A stretch of DNA of 64,000 nt from positions 223,194 through 287,193 of the forward strand of contig NZ_SGIU01000001.1 of assembly GCF_004296335.1 (NCBI RefSeq), written 5' to 3'. Below, in pieces: positions 43,047 through 52,113 of the stretch. The translations under genes were made by a program, and so were the position numbers. The notes under the pieces were generated by a model, which worked only from the letters and a program-made list of their open reading frames with translations, made no database searches and was not told the DNA's origin. The stretch's first letter is position 1; every line of letters starts with the position of its first letter. Source of the DNA: Flagellimonas allohymeniacidonis (GTDB lineage: Bacteria > Bacteroidota > Bacteroidia > Flavobacteriales > Flavobacteriaceae).

Positions 43047-43119
43047 CATTCCTTCAGAAAACACCGTTTTTATTTTGGGAACAAGCAGACACTAACCCCT
43101 GTGAAAAGGGGTAAAGGGC

Positions 43120-43162
43120 TGACAATAATCATTTTACAATAAAGGGTGAAACAATACCTTGC
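43120..43162 (+). promoter_or_regulatory. Regulon site R12 (TGACAATAATCA) and -7 box
   Basis: The palindrome is at 43120-43131 and TACCTTGC at 43155-43162, with a 23 bp spacer. It faces the WG-repeat gene. Confidence 0.66.
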
Positions 43163-43183
43163 CGAAAATTAATATCCAAGATT

Positions 43184-43816
43184 ATGAGAACTATATATGC
43201 ATTACTCGTGTTACTTTTTGTGTTCCCTGTTTCCGGTTTCAGCCAAGAAAAGTTGGAAGGCATAGATGAGATAGGAAGCTTCGCAGAGGGACTGGCCGCA
43301 GTGCGAAAGGGAAACCAATGGGGCTTCATTGATGAAAAAGGTCAACTTGCCATTGACTTTCGGGATGATGTGGTGTGGAACCGAAATACGCAATCTGGGG
43401 ATATTGGGATAACAGGCATTCGATATCCGGCATTTCAAGAAGGTATGTGTTTAGTTCAAAAAATAGATGATGAAATTCCCATGTATGGCTTTATCAACAA
43501 AAAGGGAGAGCTTGTGGTTGACTATCAGTTTCTTAACGTATCCCAATTTAAGAATGGATATGCTACGGGTGTAATTGTGGACAAAGTTTTTAGAGGGACC
43601 AACGAGTTTAAATTAAGAATCTACGACTTCAAGTTTCACGATGTTCTTCTTGATTCTTCCGGAAAAATTGTTGAATTCTTTGATAGACGCTATAACATTC
43701 AATTGACCAAAAAAAGATATGAGGTTCCAGAAATACGGGCCAAATATTTGGCCAATGATATGGTAGCCGTTTATTTGGAGGACAAGGGCTGGGAAATTCG
43801 AAAAGTGGTTCTGTAA
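43184..43816 (+). CDS. Secreted WG-repeat protein
   Basis: The 210-residue protein has a signal peptide (cleaved near SGFSQ). The mature part holds WG-type repeats: FAEGLAAVRKGNQWGFIDEKGQLAI (shortened here to GLAAVRKGNQWGFIDEKGQL), FQEGMCLVQK...YGFINKKGELVV and FKNGYATGV, each about 35-45 residues. WG repeats make beta-hairpin arrays used in binding, with no enzyme activity. The C-terminus is basic. It probably sits in the periplasm or on the cell surface. It is expressed from R12. Confidence 0.82.
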   Translation: MRTIYALLVLLFVFPVSGFSQEKLEGIDEIGSFAEGLAAVRKGNQWGFIDEKGQLAIDFRDDVVWNRNTQSGDIGITGIRYPAFQEGMCLVQKIDDEIPMYGFINKKGELVVDYQFLNVSQFKNGYATGVIVDKVFRGTNEFKLRIYDFKFHDVLLDSSGKIVEFFDRRYNIQLTKKRYEVPEIRAKYLANDMVAVYLEDKGWEIRKVVL

Positions 43817-43861
43817 ATCAACGATTCCCAGGAATTATTTCTACTAAAATTGAGCTCAGAT

Positions 43862-43904
43862 TGACCCACATCATTTGAAAAAGAATGGTGGGTGCCTTCC
43901 TTTG
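43862..43904 (+). promoter_or_regulatory. Regulon site R13 (TGACCCACATCA) and -7 box
   Basis: The palindrome is at 43862-43873 and TTCCTTTG at 43897-43904, with a 23 bp spacer. The predicted start near 43908 gives a very short leader for the gene at 43920. Confidence 0.72.
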
Positions 43905-43919
43905 CACAAAGCTTAAAAG

Positions 43920-44429
43920 ATGTGGTGGCTACTTGCATCGGTTCTTATTGTTCTGTGTATTGTTTACCTCTTGTTTGTTCCGGTTATACTGTACATAGAC
44001 ACCCAAAACAACTCCTATTTTGTAAGATTAAAGGGTTTGGTAAAGGCAAGTGTACTTGCAGATGAAGAGGAGATAATTAAAGTGCACTTTCAGATGGGAC
44101 TTATCCACTTCAATCTTTATCCCTTGAGAAAGAGGTCCAAAAAAAGAAAGAAGAAAAAGGAAATCAAGAAAGTAGAAAGTAAGCCGTCCAAGCATTTCCC
44201 ACTTAGTTACCGTAAGGCGAAGCGACTCCTAAAATCTTTTAAGCTCAAAAAAATTTATTTAGATCTCGATACTGGGGACTTTACACTTAACGCAAAATTG
44301 TACCCGGTATTCGCCTTCCTGAATCACTATTATGGAAGATTCCATATAAACTTTCAAGGAAAAAATAGAATGGTGCTATGTCTTCAAAACAGGCCCATTA
44401 ATATCATCAAAGTATTTATTAACTCTTAA
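43920..44429 (+). CDS. Membrane-anchored basic protein, DUF2953/YtfI-like
   Basis: The 169-residue protein has an N-terminal membrane segment (LLASVLIVLCIVYLLFVPVI), a beta-rich stretch, a very basic linker (KKRKKKKEIKK near residue 75-90) and a C-terminal part with LDLDTGDFTLNAKLYPVF. This is the outline of the DUF2953 protein YtfI, and the neighbour 10 bp downstream resembles YtfJ, the same pair found in Bacillus. The sequence match is weak and rests partly on the neighbour. Its role in a non-sporing bacterium is unknown. It is driven by R13. Confidence 0.62.
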   Translation: MWWLLASVLIVLCIVYLLFVPVILYIDTQNNSYFVRLKGLVKASVLADEEEIIKVHFQMGLIHFNLYPLRKRSKKRKKKKEIKKVESKPSKHFPLSYRKAKRLLKSFKLKKIYLDLDTGDFTLNAKLYPVFAFLNHYYGRFHINFQGKNRMVLCLQNRPINIIKVFINS

Positions 44430-44439
44430 AACATAGGTC

Positions 44440-44808
44440 ATGGAATTACATTTTGAAGAACTGTTGGCGCAGATTACGGATTTTATAAAAACGGAGGCCA
44501 ACACAGAAACAGTCGTCGGAAAACAATTTGAATTGGGAGAGTTCATTTGTGTGCCGGTCATTAAAGTAGGTATGGGATTTGGCTCTGGTGGAGGCGAAGG
44601 TACCGAAGCCAAAGGAAGTAAAGGAGAAGGAATGGGAGCTGGAGCCGGAATGGGCATCGAACCCATTGGATTCTTGGTCACCCGAGGAGATGAGATATCT
44701 TTCTTGGAAGCTGGAAAAACCCACGGTTTGGCCGCAGCATTTGAAAAAGTGCCGGACATGATTGCTAAAATTGCCGAAAGTCGACAAAAGGAAAAAGAGA
44801 CGGTATAG
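44440..44808 (+). CDS. GerW/YtfJ-family protein
   Basis: The 122-residue protein matches the GerW (YtfJ) pattern: TVVGKQFELGEFICVPVIKV, a glycine-rich loop with GFGSGGGEG and GAGAGMGIEPIGFLV, and PDMIAKIAE. In Bacillus GerW is made in sporulation and affects germination. Related proteins in non-spore formers have no known function. It lies 10 bp after the YtfI-like gene. The gene ends just before a strong terminator at 44835-44857. Confidence 0.85.
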   Translation: MELHFEELLAQITDFIKTEANTETVVGKQFELGEFICVPVIKVGMGFGSGGGEGTEAKGSKGEGMGAGAGMGIEPIGFLVTRGDEISFLEAGKTHGLAAAFEKVPDMIAKIAESRQKEKETV

Positions 44809-44834
44809 TACAAGGCTATAGCCAATGGATTAGG

Positions 44835-44859
44835 AAAGGAGGTTTTAACCTCCTTTTTT
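44835..44859 (+). terminator. Intrinsic terminator (possibly bidirectional)
   Basis: AAAGGAGGTT (44835-44844) pairs with AACCTCCTTT (44847-44856) and is followed by T residues. It lies between convergent genes; the A-run on the left gives a T-run on the minus strand too. Confidence 0.8.
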
Positions 44860-45232
44860 AGGTATATCCCTTCAACAACAAGAAAACTCCCAAAAACAGA
44901 AGCAGCACATATAGCACTTGAAAGAATTTCACGTTCTTAAATTGAAGCCATGCTGCTGACTTTACAGGAAATGTAAAGAAAGCAATACCCACAATTAAAG
45001 AAATCCAGCCAATCAATGTGATGGACAGCCTCCAATCACTGACCCATATGTTGTGAAAAAGGATATTTAAGATTCCCATGATAATGGCCACAAAGGCAGT
45101 CACTAAAAGGAATTTTTTGTCCAGTAAATATTCAAAAATCGCTGTGATGCGCTTTGGATTGAACACCAAAACCAAGAAGAAAACGATAAGGTATGATCCC
45201 CAAAACTTTGCTAAGAATAAAGATGTCTCCAT
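44858..45232 (-). CDS. Four-helix integral membrane protein
   Basis: The 124-residue protein has four hydrophobic segments (for example FWGSYLIVFFLVLVF and VLYVLLLFLGVFLLL) with a few Lys and Arg residues between them. No catalytic motif or recognised domain was seen. It is expressed leftward from the divergent site R14, whose perfect -7 box TACATTTG faces this gene, so it belongs to the regulon. The adjoining gene on the other side is a site-2 protease. Confidence 0.7.
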   Translation of the reverse strand: METSLFLAKFWGSYLIVFFLVLVFNPKRITAIFEYLLDKKFLLVTAFVAIIMGILNILFHNIWVSDWRLSITLIGWISLIVGIAFFTFPVKSAAWLQFKNVKFFQVLYVLLLFLGVFLLLKGYT

Positions 45233-45257
45233 GATTTGCTTGTATAGTGGTTCTTAC

Positions 45258-45331
45258 CAAATGTAAGACTAGGGATAAGGTTCAGTTATGATTTTTGTCA
45301 TTTCAACGGAAGGGCATCGTCGCTAATTTCA
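45258..45331. promoter_or_regulatory. Regulon site R14 (TGATTTTTGTCA), divergent promoters
   Basis: The palindrome is at 45289-45300. Leftward TACATTTG (45265 to 45258) and rightward TAATTTCA (45324-45331) both begin 23 bp from its edges. They face the membrane protein and the site-2 protease operon. Confidence 0.8.
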
Positions 45332-45346
45332 CTAAAAATTAAAAGG

Positions 45347-46438
45347 ATGAAGGGTTCGCTCAAATTGGGTAAGGTATCTGGTATTCAGATTGAAGTCCAT
45401 TGGACCTTCACGCTTCTTCTTCTATGGGTGGCCTTTATTGAAGTACAACGCGGAGGCACTGCTGCCACTATTTTGATGAACATGGTCTTTATTGTGGTGC
45501 TCTTTTTCTGTGTGGTGCTTCATGAGCTGGGACATGCGTTAACTGCAAAAAGGTTTCAGGTGAATACTAAGAGAATTACCCTTTTGCCCATTGGTGGTGT
45601 GGCTTCGCTGGAAAAGATCCCGGAAAAACCTGAACAAGAATTGTTGGTGGCTTTGGCGGGGCCAGCCGTAAACGTGGTCATTGCCCTTCTATTATTGCTC
45701 GTTGTTCCCTTAAGGGAATATCTTAGTCTAGACCCTGAATCTTTGGATAACTTACTTAACGCCGGCGATTTTCAAAACTTTCTGTTTTTTCTCTTTTTGG
45801 CGAATACCATGCTGGTTGTTTTTAATTTAATTCCAGCCTTTCCCATGGATGGAGGTAGGGTTTTTAGGGCCCTGCTTTCCTTTAAATTGGGAAGAGTAAA
45901 GGCTACCGAAGTCGCTGCCGGCCTTGGTCAAGCCCTTGCAGTTCTGTTTTTTGTATTGGGTCTTTTCCTCAATCCGTTTTTGATTTTGATTGCCCTGTTT
46001 ATTTTCTTCGGAGCTTTTGGTGAAAATCAAATGGTGAAACGAAGCGCCTTGTTAAAGGGCCATTTGGTGCAGGAAGCCATGCTCACGGATATTACCCTCC
46101 TAAACCCTGAAACAACGGTAGAGGAAGTCATAAATGTGGTTTTGAAAGGCACGGAAAAACAATTTTTGGTTGTGGATGGAGATGAGGTGTTGGGTATTGT
46201 CGACCATAAGACGGTCTTAAAACATGCCAAAGAAGCAAAACGCCCAGTAGTTGAAATCATGAAGAAAGAAGTCCAAGAAATTGAAGCCTCAGCTGAGGTT
46301 ACAAAGGCCCTTGAGTTAATGGCCAAGGGAAGCACCGATTTTTTGGCCGTCACAGCCAACGGGCTTCTTGCCGGTGCCATCGACCGCGCCAATATTGGAG
46401 AATTCATTCTTTTACAAACGAATCTATCCGCAGAATAA
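45347..46438 (+). CDS. Site-2 protease-like M50 metalloprotease with CBS domains
   Basis: The 363-residue protein is an intramembrane metalloprotease with HELGH (His59, Glu60, His63) and, later, NLIPAFPMDGGRVFR with Asp168 as the third zinc ligand. About six membrane segments fill residues 15-225. Two CBS units follow at about 235-355 (LVQEAMLTDITLL and VVEIMKKEVQEIEA). The M50-CBS layout is common in prokaryotes, where the CBS pair binds adenosine nucleotides and may gate proteolysis. The substrate is unknown. Its stop overlaps the start of the HlyD-type gene by one base, so it starts a four-gene operon from R14. Confidence 0.9.
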   Translation: MKGSLKLGKVSGIQIEVHWTFTLLLLWVAFIEVQRGGTAATILMNMVFIVVLFFCVVLHELGHALTAKRFQVNTKRITLLPIGGVASLEKIPEKPEQELLVALAGPAVNVVIALLLLLVVPLREYLSLDPESLDNLLNAGDFQNFLFFLFLANTMLVVFNLIPAFPMDGGRVFRALLSFKLGRVKATEVAAGLGQALAVLFFVLGLFLNPFLILIALFIFFGAFGENQMVKRSALLKGHLVQEAMLTDITLLNPETTVEEVINVVLKGTEKQFLVVDGDEVLGIVDHKTVLKHAKEAKRPVVEIMKKEVQEIEASAEVTKALELMAKGSTDFLAVTANGLLAGAIDRANIGEFILLQTNLSAE

Positions 46439-47532
46439 TGACAACAAAATTGAACCTTTTTATCACCGTTTTCGTTGTAATAGCCTTATTGGGCTGCAAT
46501 AATGAGGATGGAAGAATTTTACCCAAGAAGACTGCGATTACAGAGTCGGTTTATGCATCGGTGACCATTCAGCCAGATAGTCTTTATCAGGCATATGCAG
46601 CGGTTGCCGGTATTTTAGATCATAATTTGGTAGAAGAGGGAGATACGGTCATGAAGGGACAGCCTATTCTTCAAATAATCAACAGTTCGCCTAAGTTGGG
46701 AGCAGAAAATGCGCGTTTGGCCTATGAGCTGGCCAAGGAAAATTACAATGGCTCGGCGGCAATTCTAAAAAGTATAGAAGAGGAAATTGAGGCGGCTACA
46801 CTAAAGTTTACGAACGATTCCATCAACTACTTTAGGCAACAAAACCTTTGGAACAAGAAAATTGGAAGCAAAGCCGATTATGACAATAGAAAATTGGCCT
46901 ATGAACTTTCCAGGAATAATTTGCAAGTTTTAAAAAGCAAGTACAATCGTACCCAAAACGAACTGGAAACCCAACTAAAGCAAGCAGAAAACAACTATAA
47001 AACCTCTCAAATTGCCACAGAAGACTTTACGGTGAGCAGTAAAATAGATGGAAAGGTGTATGCATTGTACAAAAATCCGGGAGAAATTGTTACTACCATG
47101 GAACCTTTGGCTTCTCTGGGAAGAAGGGAAGTTTTCATCATTGAAATGTTGGTGGATGAAGTGGACATTGTCAAAATCAGGAAGGGACAAAAAGTGATTA
47201 TCACCTTGGATGCGTATAATTCTGAAGTATTTGAGGCCAAAGTGAACAAGATTTATCCCAAAAAGGACGAACGTTCACAGACATTTACCATCGAAGCGGT
47301 GTTTATGGACCCTCCCGAAATTTTGTATCCAGGACTTGCCGGCGAGGCCAATATTGTCATAGCTCAGAAATCGGAAGCCTTGGTCATACCCAAAGCCTAT
47401 TTGATGGACGGTAACCAGATTCAAACAGAAGATGGCCCTATTACGGTAGACATTGGTCTCCAAAGTTTAGATGAGGTCGAAATCACAAATGGATTGGAAG
47501 CTGATACGTACATCCTAAAACCGTCCCAATGA
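46438..47532 (+). CDS. HlyD/MFP-type periplasmic adaptor lipoprotein
   Basis: The 364-residue protein has a lipoprotein signal ending ALLGC (Cys20) followed by NNEDG. It has the adaptor layout: a lipoyl-like half (GILDHNLVEEGDTVMKGQPI, shortened to LVEEGDTVMKGQPIL), a coiled coil at about 80-185, and the return half SSKIDGKVYALYKNPGE with a beta-barrel. It bridges an inner-membrane ABC exporter to the outer membrane. The permease gene overlaps its stop (ATGA) and the ATPase follows, so it makes one MacAB/DevABC-like exporter. The cargo is unknown. Confidence 0.85.
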   Translation: MTTKLNLFITVFVVIALLGCNNEDGRILPKKTAITESVYASVTIQPDSLYQAYAAVAGILDHNLVEEGDTVMKGQPILQIINSSPKLGAENARLAYELAKENYNGSAAILKSIEEEIEAATLKFTNDSINYFRQQNLWNKKIGSKADYDNRKLAYELSRNNLQVLKSKYNRTQNELETQLKQAENNYKTSQIATEDFTVSSKIDGKVYALYKNPGEIVTTMEPLASLGRREVFIIEMLVDEVDIVKIRKGQKVIITLDAYNSEVFEAKVNKIYPKKDERSQTFTIEAVFMDPPEILYPGLAGEANIVIAQKSEALVIPKAYLMDGNQIQTEDGPITVDIGLQSLDEVEITNGLEADTYILKPSQ

Positions 47533-48791
47533 TAAACTGGAAAGTAATATTGGGCATTGCCAAAACCCATATGGTCACAAAAATGAAATCGACTGTGACG
47601 GCGTCTTTGGGAGTAACATTTGGAATTGGGGCCTATATCACCCTTGTAAGTTTTATGACTGGACTTAATACCTTGCTGGACGATTTGATATTAAACCAAA
47701 CCCCCCATATTCATTTATACAATGAAATTGAACCGTCTGCCAAACAACCCATCTCTTTTGTCGACAATTTTGAAGATGCTTTTAATATTGTCCATTCGAT
47801 AAAGCCAAAACAGAGTCAGACCAAAATCCATAATGCACTGCCAATTTTGAGCTACCTACGAAAGGATGAAACGGTTCGAGGTGCTACACCCCAAGTAAGG
47901 ACTCAAATTTTTTATCTGTCGGGATCTATAGAACTAGGCGGCAGCCTTACGGGGATAGATGTGATGGAGGAGGTTCGTCTTTCCAATCTGCAAGACTACA
48001 TTGTGAAAGGCACCCCTGAAGCCTTACGAAATTATGATAGCGGGATACTGCTGGGAGCAGGAGTGGCAAAAAAGATGTCTTTGGATGTCGGGGATAGGGT
48101 ACAAATCAGTACCGCAAAGGGAGATGTTTTCCCATTGAAAATTGTTGGAATATACCAAAGTGGCATTGCGGAAGTGGATAATGTTCAAAGTTTCGCCAAT
48201 GTAAAAACGGTACAACGGATATTGGGAGAAGCTGAAAATTATATAACCGACATCAATGTGAAGCTCTTTGATATGAACCTTGCGGTTCCAATGGCGAAGC
48301 AATTGAGTCGTCAGTTTAAGATTAAGGCCACTGACATTAAGGAGGCCAACGCACAGTTTGAAACGGGAACCACAATTCGTAATCTGATCACCTACTCGGT
48401 GTCCGTTACCCTTCTGATTGTAGCCGGTTTTGGTATCTACAATATCCTGAATATGTTGATCTATGAAAAAATGAAGGATATAGCCATCCTTAAGGCAACA
48501 GGTTTTTCGGGGCGGGATGTACAATTGATTTTTATGAGTCAAGCCGTATTGATAGGTGCCATTGGAGGGGTGAGTGGCTTGCTTATCGGCTTGGGCCTTT
48601 CAAGGGTCATCGACAATGTAGCCTTTGAAACTGAGGCATTGCCCACAATTACGACATATCCTGTTAACTACAATCCCTGGTTTTATATCATTGGAATTAC
48701 GTTTGCCCTGATCTCTACGTTTGTTGCGGGATATTTACCTTCCAATAAGGCCAGAAAAATTGACCCGGTCCGTATTATTCGAGGAACTTAA
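47529..48791 (+). CDS. ABC exporter permease, FtsX/MacB type
   Basis: The 420-residue protein has four membrane segments in the MacB/FtsX plan: one near residue 25-45, a large periplasmic domain (about 50-270), and three at about 280-410 (SVTLLIVAGFGIYNILNM, LIFMSQAVLIGAIGGVSGLL and WFYIIGITFALIST). The last ends in PSNKARKIDPVRIIRGT, the conserved tail of this family that has a Pro-x-x-x-A-r-k-i-d-P-v motif. It acts with the HlyD-type adaptor before it and the ATPase after it. Confidence 0.88.
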   Translation: MINWKVILGIAKTHMVTKMKSTVTASLGVTFGIGAYITLVSFMTGLNTLLDDLILNQTPHIHLYNEIEPSAKQPISFVDNFEDAFNIVHSIKPKQSQTKIHNALPILSYLRKDETVRGATPQVRTQIFYLSGSIELGGSLTGIDVMEEVRLSNLQDYIVKGTPEALRNYDSGILLGAGVAKKMSLDVGDRVQISTAKGDVFPLKIVGIYQSGIAEVDNVQSFANVKTVQRILGEAENYITDINVKLFDMNLAVPMAKQLSRQFKIKATDIKEANAQFETGTTIRNLITYSVSVTLLIVAGFGIYNILNMLIYEKMKDIAILKATGFSGRDVQLIFMSQAVLIGAIGGVSGLLIGLGLSRVIDNVAFETEALPTITTYPVNYNPWFYIIGITFALISTFVAGYLPSNKARKIDPVRIIRGT

Positions 48792-48802
48792 ATTCAAAGA
48801 GC

Positions 48803-49513
48803 ATGGGACTCGTTTTAAAAGCAGAAAAAATCAACAAACACTTCAAAAAACCTGTATTGTTCCATGTACTTAGGGATATCGGTTTTGAAGTGGAAATTGG
48901 TGAATTTGTTACCATCATGGGCAAGTCAGGTTCAGGGAAGTCCACACTGCTTTATATCCTTTCAACCATGGACACCGATTATGATGGCAAGCTCTATCTC
49001 AATAACGAATTGGTAACGGGTAAACCTGCCCAGGAACTTTCGCGAATCCGTAACAAAAATATTGGCTTTGTATTTCAATTCCACTATTTGCTGTCGGAAT
49101 TCAGCGTTTTGGAGAATGTGATGTTGCCAGCGAAGAAACTGGATGAAAAATCCCATGAGGAAATTGAACATGATGCGATACAAAAACTGACCATGCTCAA
49201 TATCGGACACTTGGCCAAAAAACGAGCTTCTCGCATTTCCGGAGGTGAAAAGCAACGTGTTGCCATTGCAAGGGCGTTGATCAATAACCCTTCCATACTG
49301 ATGGGGGATGAGCCTACCGGTAATTTGGACAGCTATAATTCTGAAAACGTGTTTCAAATATTCAAACAATTGAAGGAAGAGCAGGGGTTATCACTTTTGG
49401 TGGTCACCCATGATTTGGATTTTGCCAAACGCACGGACAGAATTATTGAAATGGAAGATGGGCAAATAATCAATGGGGCCTATAAGACTGAAAAGCAAAT
49501 TCAGATGAGCTGA
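48803..49513 (+). CDS. ABC transporter ATPase (LolD/MacB type)
   Basis: The 236-residue protein has Walker A GKSGSGKST, the Q-loop FVFQFHYLLSEFS, the signature RISGGEKQRVAIARAL, Walker B ILMGDEPTGNLD and the switch His in VVTHDLDFAK. The QFH-LLSEF pattern is typical of the LolD/MacB class that powers mechanotransmission exporters. It completes the operon with the HlyD-type adaptor and permease. It has 11 bp to the permease stop. Confidence 0.92.
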   Translation: MGLVLKAEKINKHFKKPVLFHVLRDIGFEVEIGEFVTIMGKSGSGKSTLLYILSTMDTDYDGKLYLNNELVTGKPAQELSRIRNKNIGFVFQFHYLLSEFSVLENVMLPAKKLDEKSHEEIEHDAIQKLTMLNIGHLAKKRASRISGGEKQRVAIARALINNPSILMGDEPTGNLDSYNSENVFQIFKQLKEEQGLSLLVVTHDLDFAKRTDRIIEMEDGQIINGAYKTEKQIQMS

Positions 49514-49537
49514 TGCAGGGGACCGGGGATGCCTTAT

Positions 49538-50515
49538 TCAGTTCGAATTGCTCTTTTGCTCCTTAGCCTGTTTTTTGAAGTACCTGCGGGTTAAAAAATT
49601 ATGTTTTAAGGCCTCCATGTTCTCATTGAAGCGTCCGGTTCCTTGTTCTATGTTTTCTATGGTTCGTTCCAATTGTTTTACCAAGGAAGTATCTCTCGTC
49701 AAATAAGCCAAGGCCCCTTCCTCAGAATTAAGGTCTTTTGAAAGACCGTTTAGGTTGTCGAGAAGTGTATCAAGATGAACACTGGAATTTTCCAGATTTT
49801 GAACAATCCCTTTCATTTTTATTCCGGCAATCGAATCTCGTAGTAGAAAATGCATAAGGGTTCCCTCAGAACCAACACTTGCCAAAAGGGAATTCAATTC
49901 CTTGGTCGCTGCATTCGTTTGGATACTGGTTTGTTTCAAGTTTCCAACAATTTCTTGAAGATCATGAGCCATTAAAGTATCATTGAGCAACCTCCCGAAT
50001 GTACCTTTTCCATTCTTCAAAGATTCAGTAATTTGAAGTAAATCGGCAGTCAACAAGGCCGCATTTTGGTTGGTGACGTTAAGTGTGCTCAACATATCCT
50101 CAGCCCCAATTCGACTGTACGAATCGATTTCATCCCCGTCTTCAACAATGTCTATAGAACCCTTTCCTGGAATAATGTTTATGATCATACTTCCGACCAA
50201 CCCATCAGAACCAATGGTGGCGATGGCATCCTTTTTTATATGCTTTTGCATTTTTTCTTCAATGAACATCCGTACCCGTATCGTTGAGTCATTCTCCATG
50301 TCAATGCCTTTGACGGTACCTACATTAATTCCAGAAAACCTAACGTTGTTGCCCAACTGAAGCCCATTCACATTGTTGAAGACCGCTGAAATGGAAAAGT
50401 TTTTACTGAAGAGATTCTGATTATTTCCGATTAAATAAGCTCCAACAGTGATGAGTATGGTGCCGAGCACCACAAATAAACCAAGTCTTACACGTTCTGC
50501 ACTTGTTTTAGCCAT
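49538..50515 (-). CDS. mlaD: MlaD/MCE-domain protein (lipid ABC system)
   Basis: The 325-residue protein has an N-terminal membrane anchor (LGLFVVLGTILITVGAYLI) and one MCE domain at about 35-120, with NNVNGLQLGNNVRFSGINVG and GSDGLVGSMIINIIPG. The rest is a long helical segment as in MlaD/MCE proteins that form hexamers or tunnels for phospholipid. It works with the ATPase and permease encoded upstream on the same strand. The operon has its own regulon site R15. A change in envelope lipids under stress fits. Confidence 0.9.
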   Translation of the reverse strand: MAKTSAERVRLGLFVVLGTILITVGAYLIGNNQNLFSKNFSISAVFNNVNGLQLGNNVRFSGINVGTVKGIDMENDSTIRVRMFIEEKMQKHIKKDAIATIGSDGLVGSMIINIIPGKGSIDIVEDGDEIDSYSRIGAEDMLSTLNVTNQNAALLTADLLQITESLKNGKGTFGRLLNDTLMAHDLQEIVGNLKQTSIQTNAATKELNSLLASVGSEGTLMHFLLRDSIAGIKMKGIVQNLENSSVHLDTLLDNLNGLSKDLNSEEGALAYLTRDTSLVKQLERTIENIEQGTGRFNENMEALKHNFLTRRYFKKQAKEQKSNSN

Positions 50516-50521
50516 CGTTCT

Positions 50522-51301
50522 TTATTTGAAAAAGGCTTGGATTTGTTGATCCTTCGCCTTTGCAAGTTCGTTAAAAGTTCCCTCGGCATAATTTATGCCA
50601 TCCACCAACAGAATCATCCTTTCAGAAATGACCCTTGCGCAATCAACATCGTGGGTGATGATTAGGGATGAGGTTTCATATTTTCTCTGAATGTTTCGCA
50701 TAAGCTCGATGATTTCTTTCGAGGTTATGGGATCTAAGCCACTTGTTGGTTCGTCATACAGAATAATTTTGGGCTGCATGATCAAAGTTCTGGCCAACGC
50801 CACCCGCCGCTTCATGCCTCCGGAGAGTTCACTGGGCATGAGGTCCACAGCATGGGCAAGTCCCACATTGCCCAAGGCTTCCATAACCCTTTTTTCTGCA
50901 TTGAGGTTACCTTCAAAGCGTTTTTTATGACGTCTTAAAGGAAACTCAAGGTTTTCGCGAACCGTCATGGAGTCGTACAAGGCACTGCCCTGGAATAAAA
51001 ACCCCACATCGGTGCGCAGCTCATCCAAACTATCCTGATCCAAGCGGGTCACATCTTTTCCCATAACGTTGATACTGCCCGAATCAGGTGCCATTAAACC
51101 GATAAGGCATTTGATCATTACCGATTTTCCAGACCCTGATTTTCCCATGATCACCAAATTCTCACCTTTAAAAAGTGTCATATTAAAACCGCGAAGAACA
51201 TGGTTGTCCCCAAAGCTTTTCCGGAGATCTTTGATATCAATCATAATCTCTTCTCCTTGAGGTTTGGTCATTACCGTTGCTATATCGTTAGCTTCTTTCA
51301 T
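50522..51301 (-). CDS. mlaF: MlaF-like ABC ATPase (lipid transport)
   Basis: The 259-residue protein has an N-terminal extension of about 20 residues, then IDIKDLRKSFGDNHVLRGF, Walker A GKSGSGKS, the Q-loop FLFQGSALYDSMTV (Mla-type), the signature LSGGMKRRVALARTL, Walker B IILYDEPTSGLDP and IITHDVD. The phrase Q-G-S-A-L-Y-D-S and SGGM-K/R are typical of MlaF. Its ATG overlaps the permease TGA (51298-51301), and mlaD follows after 6 bp. Confidence 0.93.
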   Translation of the reverse strand: MKEANDIATVMTKPQGEEIMIDIKDLRKSFGDNHVLRGFNMTLFKGENLVIMGKSGSGKSVMIKCLIGLMAPDSGSINVMGKDVTRLDQDSLDELRTDVGFLFQGSALYDSMTVRENLEFPLRRHKKRFEGNLNAEKRVMEALGNVGLAHAVDLMPSELSGGMKRRVALARTLIMQPKIILYDEPTSGLDPITSKEIIELMRNIQRKYETSSLIITHDVDCARVISERMILLVDGINYAEGTFNELAKAKDQQIQAFFK

Positions 51302-52080
51302 AACTCATAGAAAATATCCGAAATAAACACCGCTATAAAATCCAAAATAAAGATTAGCATTGAGGCCATTACCACAGCCGTATTGGCTGCTTTTCCAACG
51401 CCAACTGTACCTTTTTTACAGAAATAACCTTTATAACATCCTACCAAACCAATGGCAAAACCAAAAAAGAAGGATTTTATGGTTGCAGGAATTAAATCTC
51501 CATATTCCAACGAATTAAAAACCTCATTGAAATACAATTGGAAGGACACATCTCCTTTGAAATACTCAACCAATGAGGACCCATACAAGGCAAGGATATC
51601 TCCAAAAAGTACCAATAGAGGCACCATGAGGGTGGTGGCCGTAATTCTTGTTACGACCAGATAATTAAAAGGATTGGTCCCAGAAACTTCCATAGCGTCA
51701 ATTTGTTCGGTCACTCGCATCGAACCCAATTCAGCTCCCATTCCAGATGCTATTCTTCCTGCACAAATCAAAGCAATGACCACGGGTCCCACCTCTCGTA
51801 CAATGGAAATGCCTACCATATCGGGCATCCATGACACAGCGCCAAATTCTATCATTGTGGGCCGGGTTTGCAGGGTAAGCACAAGACCAATAATGAATCC
51901 GGTAATGCCCACAAGTGTCATTGAGCGGTTACCCACGCTGTAGCATTGCCGTAAAAGCTCGTTGAATTCAAATGGTGGTTTAAAAAATTCCTTGAAGAAA
52001 CGACCGGCAAAAAATGAAAGATCTCCTACTTCTTTGAAGAAGGATGTAATTCGGTCCCTTATGTCTAATGCTACGGTCAT
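51298..52080 (-). CDS. mlaE: MlaE-like permease (lipid ABC system)
   Basis: A longer frame begins at 52143, but the leftward -7 box of R15 predicts a transcript start near 52110, so the ATG at 52080 (MTVALDIRDR) is the true start, giving 260 residues. It has the MlaE pattern: RSMTLVGITGFIIGLVLTLQ, GPVVIALICAGRIASGMGAELGSMRVTEQIDAMEV (shortened here to AGRIASGMGAELGSMRVTEQ), and about five or six membrane helices. It forms the inner-membrane channel with MlaF and MlaD. The three genes are one operon. Confidence 0.9.
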   Translation of the reverse strand: MTVALDIRDRITSFFKEVGDLSFFAGRFFKEFFKPPFEFNELLRQCYSVGNRSMTLVGITGFIIGLVLTLQTRPTMIEFGAVSWMPDMVGISIVREVGPVVIALICAGRIASGMGAELGSMRVTEQIDAMEVSGTNPFNYLVVTRITATTLMVPLLVLFGDILALYGSSLVEYFKGDVSFQLYFNEVFNSLEYGDLIPATIKSFFFGFAIGLVGCYKGYFCKKGTVGVGKAANTAVVMASMLIFILDFIAVFISDIFYEL

Positions 52081-52113
52081 AACCGACTTACTATTTCCGC
52101 TATGCGGTATTAT

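Noticed and set aside
43095..43112. ACCCCT...AGGGGT hairpin before the WG-repeat gene
   Set aside because: It is too short and lacks a T-tract; it lies just upstream of R12 and may be chance.
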